Of a stretch of 64,000 nucleotides of DNA, positions 11,520 through 23,518 are shown one piece after another; the first letter of the stretch is position 1; every line of letters starts with the position of its first letter. A program made the translations under genes and the position numbers. Source of the stretch: Climacium dendroides (taxonomy: Eukaryota; Streptophyta; Bryopsida; Hypnales; Climaciaceae); contig OX467086.1 in assembly GCA_950106755.1 (NCBI GenBank), forward strand, positions 24,136,001 through 24,200,000, given 5' to 3'. The notes beneath the pieces were generated by a model, which was given only the letters and a program-made list of their open reading frames with translations, ran no database searches and was not told the origin of the DNA.

Positions 11520-12568
11520 ATCAAGCCGGACACTTTTAAAGCCGGACCAGTGATTGTTTTTTTTGTTTTTTTATCATTGTGAAGAAGTAGCCAATTATTT
11601 CTTCAATGGTCATAGTATCTGATACTTGGGTGATACTTGGTGATATCAATATCAAATCTAGGTTTGCCCTCTTTTTTTTTAATTGACACCATTCTTCCAA
11701 AAATATACATATAAATAAATCAAATCTAGGTGACCTTGCAATAAAATTTGGCTATTGGGCTTAAAAAACAACATGACTCTTGCTATGTTGATTGGATAAA
11801 AATGAAAATTCTCTTTGCAAGAAATACCCTACATGTAAGTCAATTTTGCAAATAATTAAGGAAAAATTGGAACTTGTGTAAAATATGAAAATTGTATAAC
11901 TATTTCTGAAAATCTGGAAAACTTTCATTGTTTAGAAACTTCAAAAATTATTCTTGAGAAAATTTACAAAAACATTGTTGTGAAGAGATGCAACAATACC
12001 AAAACATTATTATGAAGAGGAGAGTTGAAAAATTAGGAAGAGTGACATATCAAGAAATTAGATCAAATTGTTGAATTGTTCTAATGCTAAAATTGAACTA
12101 CTTTGATACCCAAGTACCAAATCAAACTTGAACGTACAATAGCTAATGTTTGTTTGGTTGTAGCCAACTAGTGAAAAATTGTCTATTAAAAAACCCACTA
12201 AATCAAATGCAAATTAACTCTTTGCTCAAGCATTTGATTTCTTCGATGACTTTGATGTTGGAAGAAATAGATGCGTTTGCTGACTTTTTTCTAGTTATGT
12301 TGTTGTTCATCTCAAATCGGTGGATAGAAAAAAGTATTTTTTTAATCTAATTTTTTTTGGAAGTTGCTTGATTGTATTTTCAATTAATAGTATAGCAAAT
12401 TCCCTCATTGTGATATTATTGGCTTTTCTAAAGAAGAAGAAGAATGATGCTTATTCCATGGTAGTGCCACATCTGATCAAATTATTTATTTTATTTATTT
12501 ATTTTAGAAATTAAATATTTAAATATTTTGATGCATTTATAACCTTGGGAGAAGCTTGAAGCAACCTT
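11520..12568. other. AT-rich noncoding stretch
   Basis: No gene is supportable. Composition falls back to AT-rich right after the promoter island of gene A. Two short overlapping frames at 12,150-12,514 have no recognisable domain. The copy 2 counterpart (47,693-48,741) is almost identical; one difference seen is T to C at 12,226. Confidence 0.5.
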
Positions 12569-13479
12569 CCTAAGCCCTCAAATTCCTTCTAATGGCATTG
12601 TTTCCTAGCAAGACAAAATAGATTTCAAGTAGGTTCTTATAGTCTCAATTTCATTGTGATTTTTTGAAACTTTTTTTGAAGGTAGGAAAAGTCATCTCCT
12701 TTTTGGAAATATAATTTTTATTTCAATTGGTACCTCAAAGCAAAAGTTTTTCCACCTAAGCCCAAAACACGATTTGTCAAGCTACACCAAAAAGATCTCA
12801 AAAAGTCAAATTAAAATTTTTCAAAATTTTGTTTTTTATATTAAATATTCTCATCTACATGGCATGGTTGTCATACTGGACAAGTTACTATTCAAAACTT
12901 GTCCTGTAGGACGAGTTACTATTCATCAAATGTACCTCTCGAGTACATTTGATGAATAGTAACTCGTCCTACAGGATGAAAAATAAATAGTAACTTGTCC
13001 AGTATGACAACCATGCTACATGGAAAAATTTGATTTGTTCTATTTAAACTAGCGATGAGATAGTTATGAATAATCTTGTTTTACAATCATTTTTTTGAAA
13101 GAATATCTTACACGATTCATTTTTATTGCAATATTCACAACTTTTCAAAAAGTTGTTTGATTGGATTAAATTTGTTTGCTATAACAATCTCACTTTAGGG
13201 ATAATTGTGTATTAATTCCATCTTAGAGATATTTCCTAGTCCTTCAATTCAATTCATAATGTAAAAAAATTTAAATTCAACATATGTAGTGCAAAAATTT
13301 TAAGCTAAGAAGATTCAAAGTTGGCCTTAATATCTAGTTAGGTAAGGTGCAAAAAAAACAATCTTCTTCACTTCAAAATCTTGTAATCTAGGTGGTCAAA
13401 GTTTTTTTGCACTTTGCAATAAAAATGGCAATTTTTGATGGAATTTGATGAAAATGGTCTTGGGACTTTCAGTGTTAAG
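12569..13479 (+). mobile_element. TTAATCCCTAAAGG-family element (E4)
   Basis: Related over its length to 20,497-21,383, with shared words including AGTAGGTTC..TCTCAATTT, TTTCAATTGGTACC..AAAGCAAAAG and ATGAGATAGTTATG. Its ends are degenerate: TAAGCCCTCAAA on the left and GGGACTTTCAGTGTTAAG on the right. It is noncoding. A 155-bp hairpin (12,862-13,016) is nested inside it, so E4 is the older element. The copy 2 counterpart is at about 48,742-49,652. Confidence 0.55.
12862..13016. mobile_element. 155-bp snap-back element with 6-bp target duplication
   Basis: The sequence from GCATGGTTGTCATACTGG to its reverse complement ending CCATGC is almost one palindrome. The only mismatched stretch is CAAAACTTGT against ATGAAAAATAA, and the centre is GTACCTCTCGAGTAC. 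It is flanked by direct repeats TACATG (12,856-12,861 and 13,017-13,022), as expected for an insertion. The identical copy 2 version is at 49,035-49,189. It is a minimal foldback or MITE; the RNA would be a near-perfect hairpin. Confidence 0.8.
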
Positions 13480-14452
13480 CAAAGGCACCACTAATTATTG
13501 TTGATAGCAATAGGGCACAATTACTCAATGTTATTAAACTTTAATCATTTTTATAGGATCTTATTGGCAAGTGATAAAGTATCCTAATACACTATACTAC
13601 ATACAATATTTGAACACCAATGGAATAGGTAATGAATTTTCAAAGTGTTTTATAACATCCTAAAAAGACAAGACCCCCATGTTCTGAGACAAAAATAATC
13701 CAATTACAAACCAACATGTGCATTTTTTATTTCTATAGTATCCATGAAAGTCATCCATTGACCACTTTTAACTTCATTGTCTTTATATGGTTACTCTTGA
13801 AAGGTTGGACCTATGACAATGAATGTAGTTGAACTTCAAAAACCTTCACATTGTATGCTCTATTTCTCTAATATATACAAATGAAATATTTCTAATATTT
13901 TTTCAAAGATGCAAAAAACTAGTCTTCTATAATTCTTAAAATTTTCAGATTTTTGTTGTATTTTTTTGAAGAAAAATGAAGATGATTGTTATCAAATAGA
14001 AAATTAGATTAAAATTTGTAGATGTGTGCTATAGTCTAGAATATTACAGTGTCAACTAAAATGCCATGTCATTCTTTGTTTGGAGAAGGGGTTATGGGCA
14101 TTCAATTTCAATCTACAATAAATTATTCATGTAAGGATTTTCTCAAAATTTTCAAATCTAGTAGAAACTAGACTTAAAAGCTTCAAAAGTTTGGTTTTAC
14201 TCAAAAGTAAAAGAAAATACTTTGAAATTTGGAGAACTTTTTCTTGTAGGTCTTGTCCTTTGGCACTTGTGTCAATGGACATTTAATTTTTAAAACTACA
14301 TTTTTAATTGCCTCTTTTATGTGACAATTGCATGCTTATTCCAAATTATAACACCTCCCTAATCTTCTTGGCACGTAGTGATACATTGTTTATTTCTCAA
14401 AAAACTAGGTATGAAAATATGAGTAGGTATATGTGTCCTTTAGCCACTAGTT
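13480..14452. other. AT-rich noncoding stretch containing the end of the near-identical tract
   Basis: No gene seen. The near-identity with copy 2 continues to GAAAATACTTTGAAATT (about 14,228). There copy 2 enters a 6.1 kb block absent here, and copy 1 continues directly with TGGAGAACTTTTTC. Confidence 0.6.
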
Positions 14453-15250
14453 GTTAACTCCTAAAGTCCCAAGGCCATTTTTCTATCACAAACCACTCAA
14501 AAGTTCCATTTCTATTGCTTTTGCTTAAGGAAACAAAAAAAAAATTTAGAATCTAACTATAGGATTTTAAACTTTACTTGTTTGACTTCTTGTGGTACAA
14601 ACTTGTTGAAGTTCGAACATATGAATCAAGAGAGATTAGCATTCAAAGTTTATTTTTTTATTTTTTTGAACACTAGCCTGTAATTTTGAGATGACTTTGA
14701 CCACCACTTGTGAAGTTTTTTTTGAACTATAGATTTTGATTTTTTTTTCTAAAATTGTTGACGAATTGAATTGAAAGTCTCGGAATTTTTTTTAAAAAAG
14801 GCACTTGATTTTCATTCTTCAAAAAATTGTTAAGTAGAAGTAGGTCCAATATTTAAAGAAGAACTAAATTGTTAATAGCTCTACAATAGGATTAAAAAGC
14901 AATAATCCCAACAAAGAGATCATTCTAGCAAGCAAACTTACTCTTGTCAAACCATTTTTTTTGAAAACTATGAAAATTGCATTAAAAAATAAATCCTATA
15001 AATGATTTCTTCATGAAAATGCTAAGATTGCCTTAAAAACAAGATTGTTCGTAACTTTCACATCACTAATTCAAATGGAATGAATTAAAAGCTTCACATG
15101 TAGAAAAAAATATGATCTATAAGAAAAAAATTAATTATAATTTTAATTTTTGTGAATTTCTTTTTCTACTCGGCAACTTAAAAATTATGTTCACAATGAC
15201 ATAACTTTTGCTTTAGGGCATTGATCGAAATAAAGATTATATTCCCAAAG
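14453..15250 (-). mobile_element. TTAATCCCTAAAGG-family element (E5), right end deleted
   Basis: Starts GTTAACTCCTAAAGTCCC and matches 56,735-57,643 in copy 2, where the right end GGTCCTTTAGGAGCTAAG is still present. Here the sequence jumps from TTCCCAAAG to ATTATATTGGAC near 15,250, removing about 390 bp including that end. It is noncoding and inverted relative to E1 and E4. Confidence 0.6.
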
Positions 15251-17466
15251 ATTATATTGGACAATCAAGATTGTATTTGATGGATATCAATAACTTTTAT
15301 TTTTTAAGAGATTGATAGCATGTGGGAGGGTTTTTATTTCCTCCAATAGAAGTCTAACGGCATTGATTGGTGTCCAAAAAAAAAATTGATGGTAGCTTGG
15401 GTACCTTTGTTTTTTTCATTTTTCATTTGACGATAGGGGATTTTCAATCCAAGGGGAGGATGCAGGTAGGGGTACACACATCTTTTGTGTGTAGAGTATC
15501 AGACCTCCTTAATATGATCACTATGACAGCAGTAAAGGTAGTCATTATAAGGGGATCAAAGTGCAATCGTGATATTCAAGAGTATCCACGAAAATCATTG
15601 GTATAACTCCTCTTCCCTCATAAAACAATTATAATTATATATAAGTTCACTTCCTAACAAGTACTAATGGGTGGTTGCAAGGAACACTTGTCCATTTTTT
15701 GTCCCTTCTACTTGGGACAAGTAGTTTATTGCCTAAATCTTTTGTGTTATAGGTCCAAAATTCAAGAAATTTAAATGAAAGTGCATGTAATAGTTGCATT
15801 CAAAAGTTGAATAATTTTTCTAATATTTTTAAATTAGTTTACTATTTTTAAATATCCTCTAATTGAATGTGTCTTTTGCCATTTTGGGAAGGTTTAGAAT
15901 TATTACAAACCAAAAATGTGATTTTTGAGCCAAAAATTGGAGACGTTGATCGTCTACTAACATTGCACACAATGACAAAGACAATTTTTGAAAATTCTAA
16001 ACTATGTGTCATACATAAGGCTCAAAGTGTACATCCTTTGCGCAAAGATTCAAATGAAACTAAAAATTCCTTTTGGATGTATTTGGTGCAATTCAATCTT
16101 GCCAAAGTGTAGAAAAATGGCCATTTGGAATACATTTTAATGATTTTTTTCAAAATTATAAAAATCAAAATATTTAAGTATCTATTTTCTACTAATTGTT
16201 GATCCCCTTGGCTCTATAGTAGTTTGCAATAGTTAGTTGTAGTACATAGTACTACATTGATTTTGTAAGTTATTTCTTATGATTTTCTAAATTCATTTTT
16301 TATGATTTTTTAAATTTGTTTAAAAGGATTTCTATAAGATTAAATTTAAAATTTAAAATATTTTTAAAATGATTTTACTATTTTTATAATTTATAATTCA
16401 TTTCCAGTTCATTTTTTATAATTTTTTGATTCACGTTCTTAACTTAACTGCATTGCTCCTATACAATACTTGTACTACATGTAGTAGTGGTGACTGGTGA
16501 AGGTGAATTTCATAGTTGAAAACCATAATGTAAACCAAATTTTTGCATCATTGTATGATTAAAAAACTAGTTGACTATGAGTCTATGATTACATGTTCAA
16601 AGTTCAAACTAAAATATAATACTCAATTTAGAAACTTTTCAAAATTTCAAAATAGAATGAAACCAAGAGGTTACAAGCTTCTTAGATTTTTATTAGTTGG
16701 TATCAATATCAAAATAGATCATCTTTTTGACCAAAATTTGAATCAAGAGCAAATAATTGGAAGTTGTCAAATGCTATAAGGTGATCCATAGCACATTCAT
16801 CCAACTTCATATGAAAAATATGTAAGACATGTGTGATGATCTTCATCAATGCATAACAAGAAGACGGAATACCCCAAAACAATTTGGGTAAAAAAATCAT
16901 TCTTTTGCTTCCATTGTCATCTAAGACCACAATTTGCCTCTTTAAGCATTTCCAAGGTTAAGCACTATGACAAGCCACCCTAATATTGTATAACCCTAAA
17001 ATTCAAGGCATAGTTATTATGAGGATCATGGAATGATTTTTTTTCATTGACATTTAAATTGAATGCACACAATTAGGACACCTGCAAAACTCCAAAGAAT
17101 ATTACATCTTTCATTCATCAATTCTTTATAGCATTCACTGAAATCATTCATTTTTTCCAATGAGAACCACCCATAGAAGTGACTTTGAATTTGTGTATAT
17201 TGTGATAAAAAAAAAATTTAATTCCAAATTCCAAATGTGGTGCTAGCTCGAAGTAAGTTGCAGGTGTGCTACATTAGGACACCCTACCATAAAGGTCCAG
17301 GTAAGTGTTTAGGGTCCATGAAACTTTTCAAATTGATTAATATAAGTTCCACAATCTGAATTTCCACATATTAGTAATCCAACCAAATCCCTCACATCAG
17401 AATATACTCCTTCAAAAGCAACAGAGCAAAGTTAAGGCCAAATCTGATAAATTGCTATGTTTCAAT
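15251..17466. other. Noncoding right part of duplication copy 1
   Basis: Aligns with 57,920-60,134. Frames of 74-82 codons (15,867-16,112 and 16,543-16,779) persist in both copies, but the two copies differ by few bases overall, so persistence is not evidence of coding. 16,640-16,950 is related to 7,440-7,660. I see no splice-supported gene. Confidence 0.55.
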
Positions 17467-17879
17467 CGGTGTATTATAGGTGGTTTGCTTGGCATAGGCA
17501 AGTTTACCTTAGACCGTGGTTAGTTTAGGCAAAAATGAATTGAACCATCTTGTCTATGATGTTTTCAATATCCCTTTGTTATTTAATACTATGTTTTTGT
17601 AATCATTGGCATGCTTTCATTATTTTTGTATTTTTGCTTGTGATAGCACATTTTTTGAAGTAAGAAGTGGTCATTTGCCTAAAATTTTCACTTTGAATTT
17701 GCTACCTGGGAAAATACTTTGGCTCCTTTGTTACTAGATATGGGTTCAATGTCTTTGTATAGTGAAAGGTCGCTTTGCATTACCGTAGCCCTCCTTGCTA
17801 TCCTTTCTGCTTCTTTACACTTCTACGAAAGAAATGAATAAAAGAAGAAAAAAGGGTTGGGTAACCAAGCCTTAATCAC

Positions 17880-19195
17880 TGCAAAAGGGCTAAACGAAGG
17901 TAGGTAGTCGTGATGTCAGCCTCCCTCCATCTCCACCGTCCCTCCACCTGAACGGCCCAGATGGAGGGAGCCCAGGCTGGTTGCTTGGAGGTGAAGTTTC
18001 GGACGACCTGCTCCCGAAGTCTCTACATAAGCTTCCCTCCTGCTCGATCTGGTCATTTCACGCTGCGGTCTCCTTCCTTGTGCCCTGGCGTCTCTCTGAG
18101 CCACAGCCTTGCTCTTGCTGGGCAGGCTTGTACGTTTGCTACCCCTGTTCTTGCTAATAACTTTTGTCTTGATGGGTTATCGTTTCGTTTTTGCTCTTTA
18201 TGCTTGTAAGTTCTAGTTCTCCTGTCTGGTGCTGAGGTCGGAGGAACTTCTACATCAATCTCAGCCTCTCATTCTTGCCTCAACGATTATTTACTTCTCA
18301 AGCTGTCTACTGATTCGGACGAGGTACGCTCATTTTTCTGTGTTTTGTCTTCGTTGGTTTGGTGTTTTTCTAGTGAAGAAAGAGGTAGGGTTTGACGGAG
18401 CTTCGCTTGTTCTTCCTGTCAAGTACGCGCTTCTAAGGAACGTTGGCCCGTTTGGACGGCAGAGCTCCGTTATGTATTTCTTCGTCTCCATTTTGAATGT
18501 TTTATTTCCGTCACGGTGGCTCCAAGAATCTGGTTCAGGTTGCCAAGTCTGTCTAGCCTTGACAATACTCTGTCACTTTGCTAAGTTGGCTGCCGCACAG
18601 TTGCTGGCAGTTTACATCACATTTTCAGTTATATAAACTACTAAAAATAACAACTTCATTAGTTTTTTTTTAACTTCAAAGTTTTGCGAACACCAGATTT
18701 TGATTTGAATAGAATCTGGCGAAATCCACTGCATTTTTGCCGTCGAATTTTCTACAGCCTCGTAGCAGGACCCGTTTCTTGTTCTGTTAGGAAGTATCTG
18801 GTGGTGGATTTTGAATCGTTTGATGACCTCTCGTGCTTGCATCGATGTCCATCGCCATGTGTCTCTGCCTTGTTCTTCGTCTTGCTGCTTGCTTTGGTGC
18901 TTGGTCGCCGAGCTTGTTGGATGCAAAGCGAGTGTCCGACTTGTGGGCACTTTGTTATATCTCGAATTTGTCTAATGCTCCAGCCGGTCCAAGTATGGAA
19001 AGAGCACCCGTTTGTACTTCTCGATTTTGTACTCATTCCGATTGGCTAATCTCGTCTGTCTAAATCTTCTGTCGTAATTGGGGTGAGGTGTTTTCTGAAG
19101 AGGGCTCAGGGTCATTCTGGCTGTGAAGTGGCTTGAAGTCCCTCTTCGTGAGTGCCAGCGCAGTTTGCCTAACAGGACGGGGTGTGGCCTTGCAG
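17880..19195 (+). other. GC-rich region, possible 5' part of the SUMO-protease-like gene
   Basis: GC content rises sharply at about 17,900 and stays high to about 19,700, the signature of a gene start here. A start codon at 17,961 opens MEGAQAGCLEVKF. Candidate acceptors occur, for example TTCTGTTAG|GAAG (18,782-18,794), whose downstream frame reads KYLVVDFESFDDL. Donor-like sites include GACGAG|GTACGC (about 18,323). I could not chain these into one frame that joins the exon at 19,196, so the 5' structure is unresolved. The intervening T-rich stretches look intronic. Confidence 0.35.
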
Positions 19196-19937
19196 GATTC
19201 TAGCAAGCAGATCAAATGATGGGAGATCCAGGCACGTTCGACTCGAAGCTTATGTACCCAAGCTTGGGGTATCAGCAGAGTACCGCGTGCCAGGTCCTGG
19301 TTCTGCCCTTGAGCCAAGTGAACCTCACTTCTCGAATAGACACCATGGCGAACATTCTCTGTTAGTTTCATCCTTACACCAGCGCCGTGCTGTGTCCTTG
19401 AGGTACTTAACTATGAGACAATGGTGGCACTCTTACCAAATTGTTGAGCGAGACCCCGTGAATGAATGATGTGCTTGGAGCTAAGACGCGTTCCTTTTGG
19501 GGCGATCCTTGTTTCCCTGACAGGTCAGCTGTGTCCGAAGCGTGGATCAACCGAGAATTTGAAGATGTCTCAGTCGGACCCCGCAGCTGTGCAGAGGACC
19601 CGATCCAGGGTGGTTCTTCCCATTCTGAAGACACGTCAGACGTTGTGGCGAGAGGTCGGGTTCTTGAAGGTGATTTTTCCTAACGCCTGTTTGGAATGTG
19701 TTAGGAAAAATCACCTTGTTCAATATTGTTGTTCACACCAGTCATTCAGATTGAAAAAAAACCTTTCCATTTCATGTAGTATTGGGTTTACTGAGCGTGC
19801 TGCGAGTTTTTGGGGCCAGATGATTTGCTTACGTTCCCAGAAGGTGAAACTGATGCTGTGACGATCACAAAAAGAGATCTTGCGACTCTGCAGCCTGGGG
19901 AGTTTCTGACTGACAACATAGTTGAGTTTCATATTAA
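19196..19937 (+). CDS. Ulp/SENP-type SUMO protease, three consecutive exons (partial)
   Basis: Exons are 19,196-19,360, 19,524-19,669 and 19,820-19,937. Splice phases agree (2, then 1, then 2), with acceptors TTGCAG, CTGACAG and GGGCCAG and donors CTCT|GTTAGT, GAAG|GTGATT and TTAA|GTGAGT. The third exon reads DDLLTFPEGE and then KRDLATLQPGEFLTDNIV followed by EFHIK. This matches the opening helix and strand of the Ulp1/C48 cysteine protease fold as found in plant Ulp2-type and SENP6/7-type enzymes, which remove SUMO from proteins. The first two exons are polar and Ser/Glu/Arg-rich, consistent with a disordered N-terminal region. The catalytic His-Asp-Cys part should follow, but I find no HFFN-type or HW-type exon downstream; a transposon-derived element begins at 20,497. 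It is either a gene with very long introns or a truncated fragment. Confidence 0.65.
19669..19715. repeat. Perfect 16-bp hairpin covering a 5' splice site
   Basis: GGTGATTTTTCCTAAC (19,669-19,684) and its exact reverse complement (19,700-19,715) are separated by 15 bases. The left arm starts on the last exon base and covers the donor G|GTGATT of the second SUMO-protease exon. In RNA the donor would be base-paired. Confidence 0.7.
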
Positions 19938-20496
19938 GTGAGTAGTTTTGTTTTTCAACACGTCCGTTGGTTTAGTTGTTCACTGACTATGGCAATGGTG
20001 TGTATTGTTAGGGTGCTTGGTTGGATTTCGACATGTTTGTTGATCGAAGAGAATACACTTTGTATTGTGGTTGCAAACAGAAGAGTTGCAAAAGTGAATT
20101 TTATATGAAAAAGAGGGTTTAGAATAGCATTCAAACACAAGATTCGCCTGTGGAAGCGGAACTTCAAAACCTTCTAGCTTCTACTCGAAAAAGTGGAAGT
20201 TTTAAGGAAGAAAATTTGTATCCTCAAAAACTCTGAAAATTTCTCTAGCTTTGGTATGAGAACTAGTAGATCAAGATTATATGTCCAATGAAATGGATTT
20301 TGAAGTTGCAATAATTTTTGAATTTTTGGATGTATTTGGTATAAGTGAATTTTCATACAAATTGTTCTTCATTATTCCCATTTTCTCACTGCCTCACTGA
20401 AGGACCATATTTAAGTGTCAACCAAACTTCAAAGTTATATGAAATCTTATCAAAGCACAATATTGGATGGTTCCTTTTTTAAAAGTTGAATACCCC
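19938..20496. other. Intron-like or decayed stretch after the SUMO-protease exons
   Basis: Composition drops back to AT-rich after the GTGAGTAG donor. I looked for the next conserved protease exons and found none. Confidence 0.4.
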
Positions 20497-21383
20497 TTAA
20501 TCCCTAAAGGATTGTTTGTCCCCTCGGGGGTCAATATGGGTCTAGGTAGGTTTCTATTGTCTCAATTTGTAGTAAATGTTTTTGAGATTTTTTGAAGTTG
20601 TAGAGTTTGCCGAGAGCTTTGTGAATACATAATTTTTTGTTTCAATCGGTGCCCAAAAGAAAAAGTTATGGCACAATCAGCGAAAAACAAAAGTCAAAAT
20701 ATTTTTTCTTAAAATCTTATATTTTTTTCTACATTGTATACTTTGATTCATTCCAGTTGGATTAGTTATGAGAAAGTTATGGACAATCTTAGTTCTTCGG
20801 GCAATTTAAGCATCTTCTTGAAAAAATAACTTATAGGATTCATTTGTGAATGTAATTTTTACAATTTTTCAAGAAATTTTTTTAACAAGGTTAGGTTTGC
20901 TTTCTAGAACAATCTCACCGTTTGAATTATCGTATGTCAATTCCATCTTAAATGTATTAATGATTTAATTTTTCCTTCAATTTTTAACCTACTTCTACCT
21001 AACAATTTCTAAATGAGAGAAAATTAAGTGCTTTTTCGTTGAAATTTTTTCCTTAGATTCTCAACTCAACTATTCAACATGAAAACTTAGAAAATCAAAA
21101 TTAACATTGTAAAAATTTTTAGTTGAAAAGAATTAAAGTCAAAAAATCTAGTCGAGCAAGTTGTAAAAAAAATTTGTTTCTTCACTTTGGATGCGAATAT
21201 TTTGCAATCTATGGGGCAAATCTGATAAATTTTTTATCACATGTTCTCAAACAAGTTAAGTGCAATATGTTATGGTTGGATTTCGAGAAAATGTATTTTT
21301 TTGGTTTTCTTAGGTAAACGTAGCAGAAGTGGTAGTTCTAAGTGGTTTTTGACAGAAAACACCCTTGGGGCTTTAGGGATTAA
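20497..21383 (+). mobile_element. TTAATCCCTAAAGG-family element (E1, best-preserved ends)
   Basis: The left end TTAATCCCTAAAGG (20,497-20,510) is inverted at the right end as CTTTAGGGATTAA (21,371-21,383). The body shares words with E3 (30,471-31,394), for example CATTCCAG..GGATTAGTTATGAGAAAGTTATG, and with E4. No frame over 66 codons is open, so it is nonautonomous. It lies downstream of the last recognised SUMO-protease exon, within a putative intron or beyond the break. Confidence 0.65.
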
Positions 21384-23510
21384 AGTCTACTTTAAACATC
21401 AAAAATCCAATCTTAAGAAAAGTGTCCATGATTTTTCTTAATAAACTTGATAATTGATTACATTGCTCAGGCTTTTTTGCTACAATGCAATGTTCGGGAT
21501 GAACCATCAATTAGTTGGCTAGTGCCTTTGGCGAGTGCCTTTGGGAAAATAATTGGTTGGAGTGTGGAAATGGAGGAATGAAAACTAGACATTGGTAGGA
21601 TTGGCAACCAACCGGTGTACAAAAATAAATGGGCCCTATTTAGTTGCTGCTTCTATGAAATTGTTGGATTTTGGCTACTTGTAATTTAGGATCCAAGGCT
21701 AATACCCAGGTTACTAGAGGTATTATCTTGTTGGACAAAGTCAGTATCATTTCTTTTTAAACCAACTTTCAAGATGTATACAAGGATAGTGACTTTGTCT
21801 AGTATCCAAAATTCTCTTATTATGAAAGTGGCTCGATGTTAGAGCAGAGTGTCATATAGTTTTTGAATAATCATGAAGAAGTTGTCAAGTTATTTGTAGG
21901 AGCTAAATCTCTCAAAGATGAAGATTTTCATTGATTCTATGTGGTATTATAAATTGTTGCTTGTTTGTGCCTATTACCTAAAAATTTTCATTGTTATCTA
22001 GTTGGATTTAGTATTGCTTTGTACCACTACTAGTTGCTTACTTACCATGTTATAAATAGTGATGATGTTTGAGTGTTGATATCCAAGTTGGGGATTTTGG
22101 CACCACGACAAATAACATCAATGATATGCAAGTAATCCTTGCAAAACTTGCATATCAATGTTCAAGCTATGTTGAACCAAGTTGTTGTAGCAACCAAGAA
22201 ATCTTACTGCAAGTGCTTTGATGAGAGGAGTTGATAAATTTGGGACATGTCAGAACAATACATACTTAAATAGCAAGCACAATAGTTTTGAACGTTACTG
22301 CCATGAAAATCGGATTATTTTCAACTTAGATGGAGGATGTATTGTAGCCTTTACAAATTTGAAGTTGAAGGAAATTGGTTGGTGAGAATTTGATACTAGA
22401 AGAAATGAATTTGTAGATTTTGATAAGGAGAGGATGAAATCTGTGCCTCTAGGAAAAAAACTAATCCTTATTTTAAAGAAGAGGAAAATTACTAGAACAC
22501 TTCAAAAATCTTCCTGAACATTGATTGGAAGTCCCAAAAGACCAATCCAAAGCGTTATATATATGAGTAATTATCGTTGTCGAAGTTGACTTATTCAATC
22601 TCTACACAAAGCTTGGAGACTCAAATGTACCTTTTGTACTTTCAATCTACTACTCAGTTATCTCTAACTTCACAATTGGAACAAGATGTGCGTGCTTGGA
22701 TTTGTACTCATTCTTTTGTCTCGATTTCCTCATAACTATTCATGTATTAAAGCTTAGGGCTAAGATGCAGTGATCAGCCAATTTGGTTGCAATGTTTGGT
22801 ATATGTATGTAATGTCTAGTATATGTATGTGATTGAAATTGATTTATGATTCAATTCCAGTGTACCTTGGTTTTCTAGAGGACAAGATTTATCATTGCCC
22901 TCTTGCAGATCACACATTGGAAATTTCGTAGTAAGTCAATCTATAAGTGTCATTGCATTAGGTTGTCGACAACAAAAATTTGAGTTGAAACGTTGGTACA
23001 CTTGTTGATGCTTTAGTGTTCAAGTTTGCGGTTGAGATTCTTATGCAAGCTTTGCATCAGGAGATTTAGGACTAGGAGATTTGCATAGATTCGCATTGCC
23101 AAATTTCATAGTTTCTTTTCTGATGAAGCTCTTTGCTATTTTGAGCCCCAAATTTTGTCTCCCATACACTAGCCACTACAAAGAGTTTCCCAAGATTGAA
23201 AAAGAATTCAAAAACTTTAGAGTCAAAAAGCACACACAATGAAATACCAATTGAGTTGTTTCAAAGTCATGCAATCTAACTAGGGACACAATTTTGGCAT
23301 GTCTGATGTGCTAAACTAGACGTATTGAAGAAAGAAATCCAACAACTTGATAGTTCTATTTCTCTAAAACCAAGCTCTAAGCCTAGCATTGAAAATTACA
23401 ATAGCTCAAGCTAGCAATTTCAATCCTCATTGGATGAAATGTCTTTTGAGTTGTACGTGTCACTAATATAACTTACATCATTAAAAAAATATCCCCTCTT
23501 TGTCTCTATC
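21384..23510. other. Decayed, unassigned stretch
   Basis: Slightly more mixed composition than the neighbouring AT-rich DNA, but with stops in all frames. I looked for reverse transcriptase, integrase, transposase and protease motifs and recognised none. It could be the remains of an old coding element. Confidence 0.4.
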
Positions 23511-23518
23511 ATTGTAAA

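Larger units (their letters stand above)
2190..17466. repeat. Segmental duplication, copy 1
   Basis: This segment is colinear and in the same orientation as about 35,730-60,134. Homology begins near TAATATATTTTATTATTAAAA (about 2,195 and 35,728). It ends abruptly after GATAAATTGCTATGTTTCAA (17,466 and 60,134), where the copies run into unrelated sequence. Copy 1 lacks four things found in copy 2: a 2.6 kb LTR-like insertion, a 318-bp MITE, a 6.1 kb block and about 390 bp near 15,250. It keeps about 0.3 kb near 4,690-4,950 and some sequence near 3,430-3,780 that copy 2 has lost. It carries gene A at 9,711-10,442. Confidence 0.9.

Noticed and set aside
18229..18636. 135-codon plus frame in the GC-rich region
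   Set aside because: Cys/Phe/Leu-rich translation typical of T-rich intron sequence read as protein. It has no domain and is not in phase with the SUMO-protease exons.
19466..19861. 131-codon plus frame overlapping the SUMO-protease exons
   Set aside because: It reads the wrong phase through the second and third exons. The spliced model gives the recognisable Ulp sequence and consistent splice sites.
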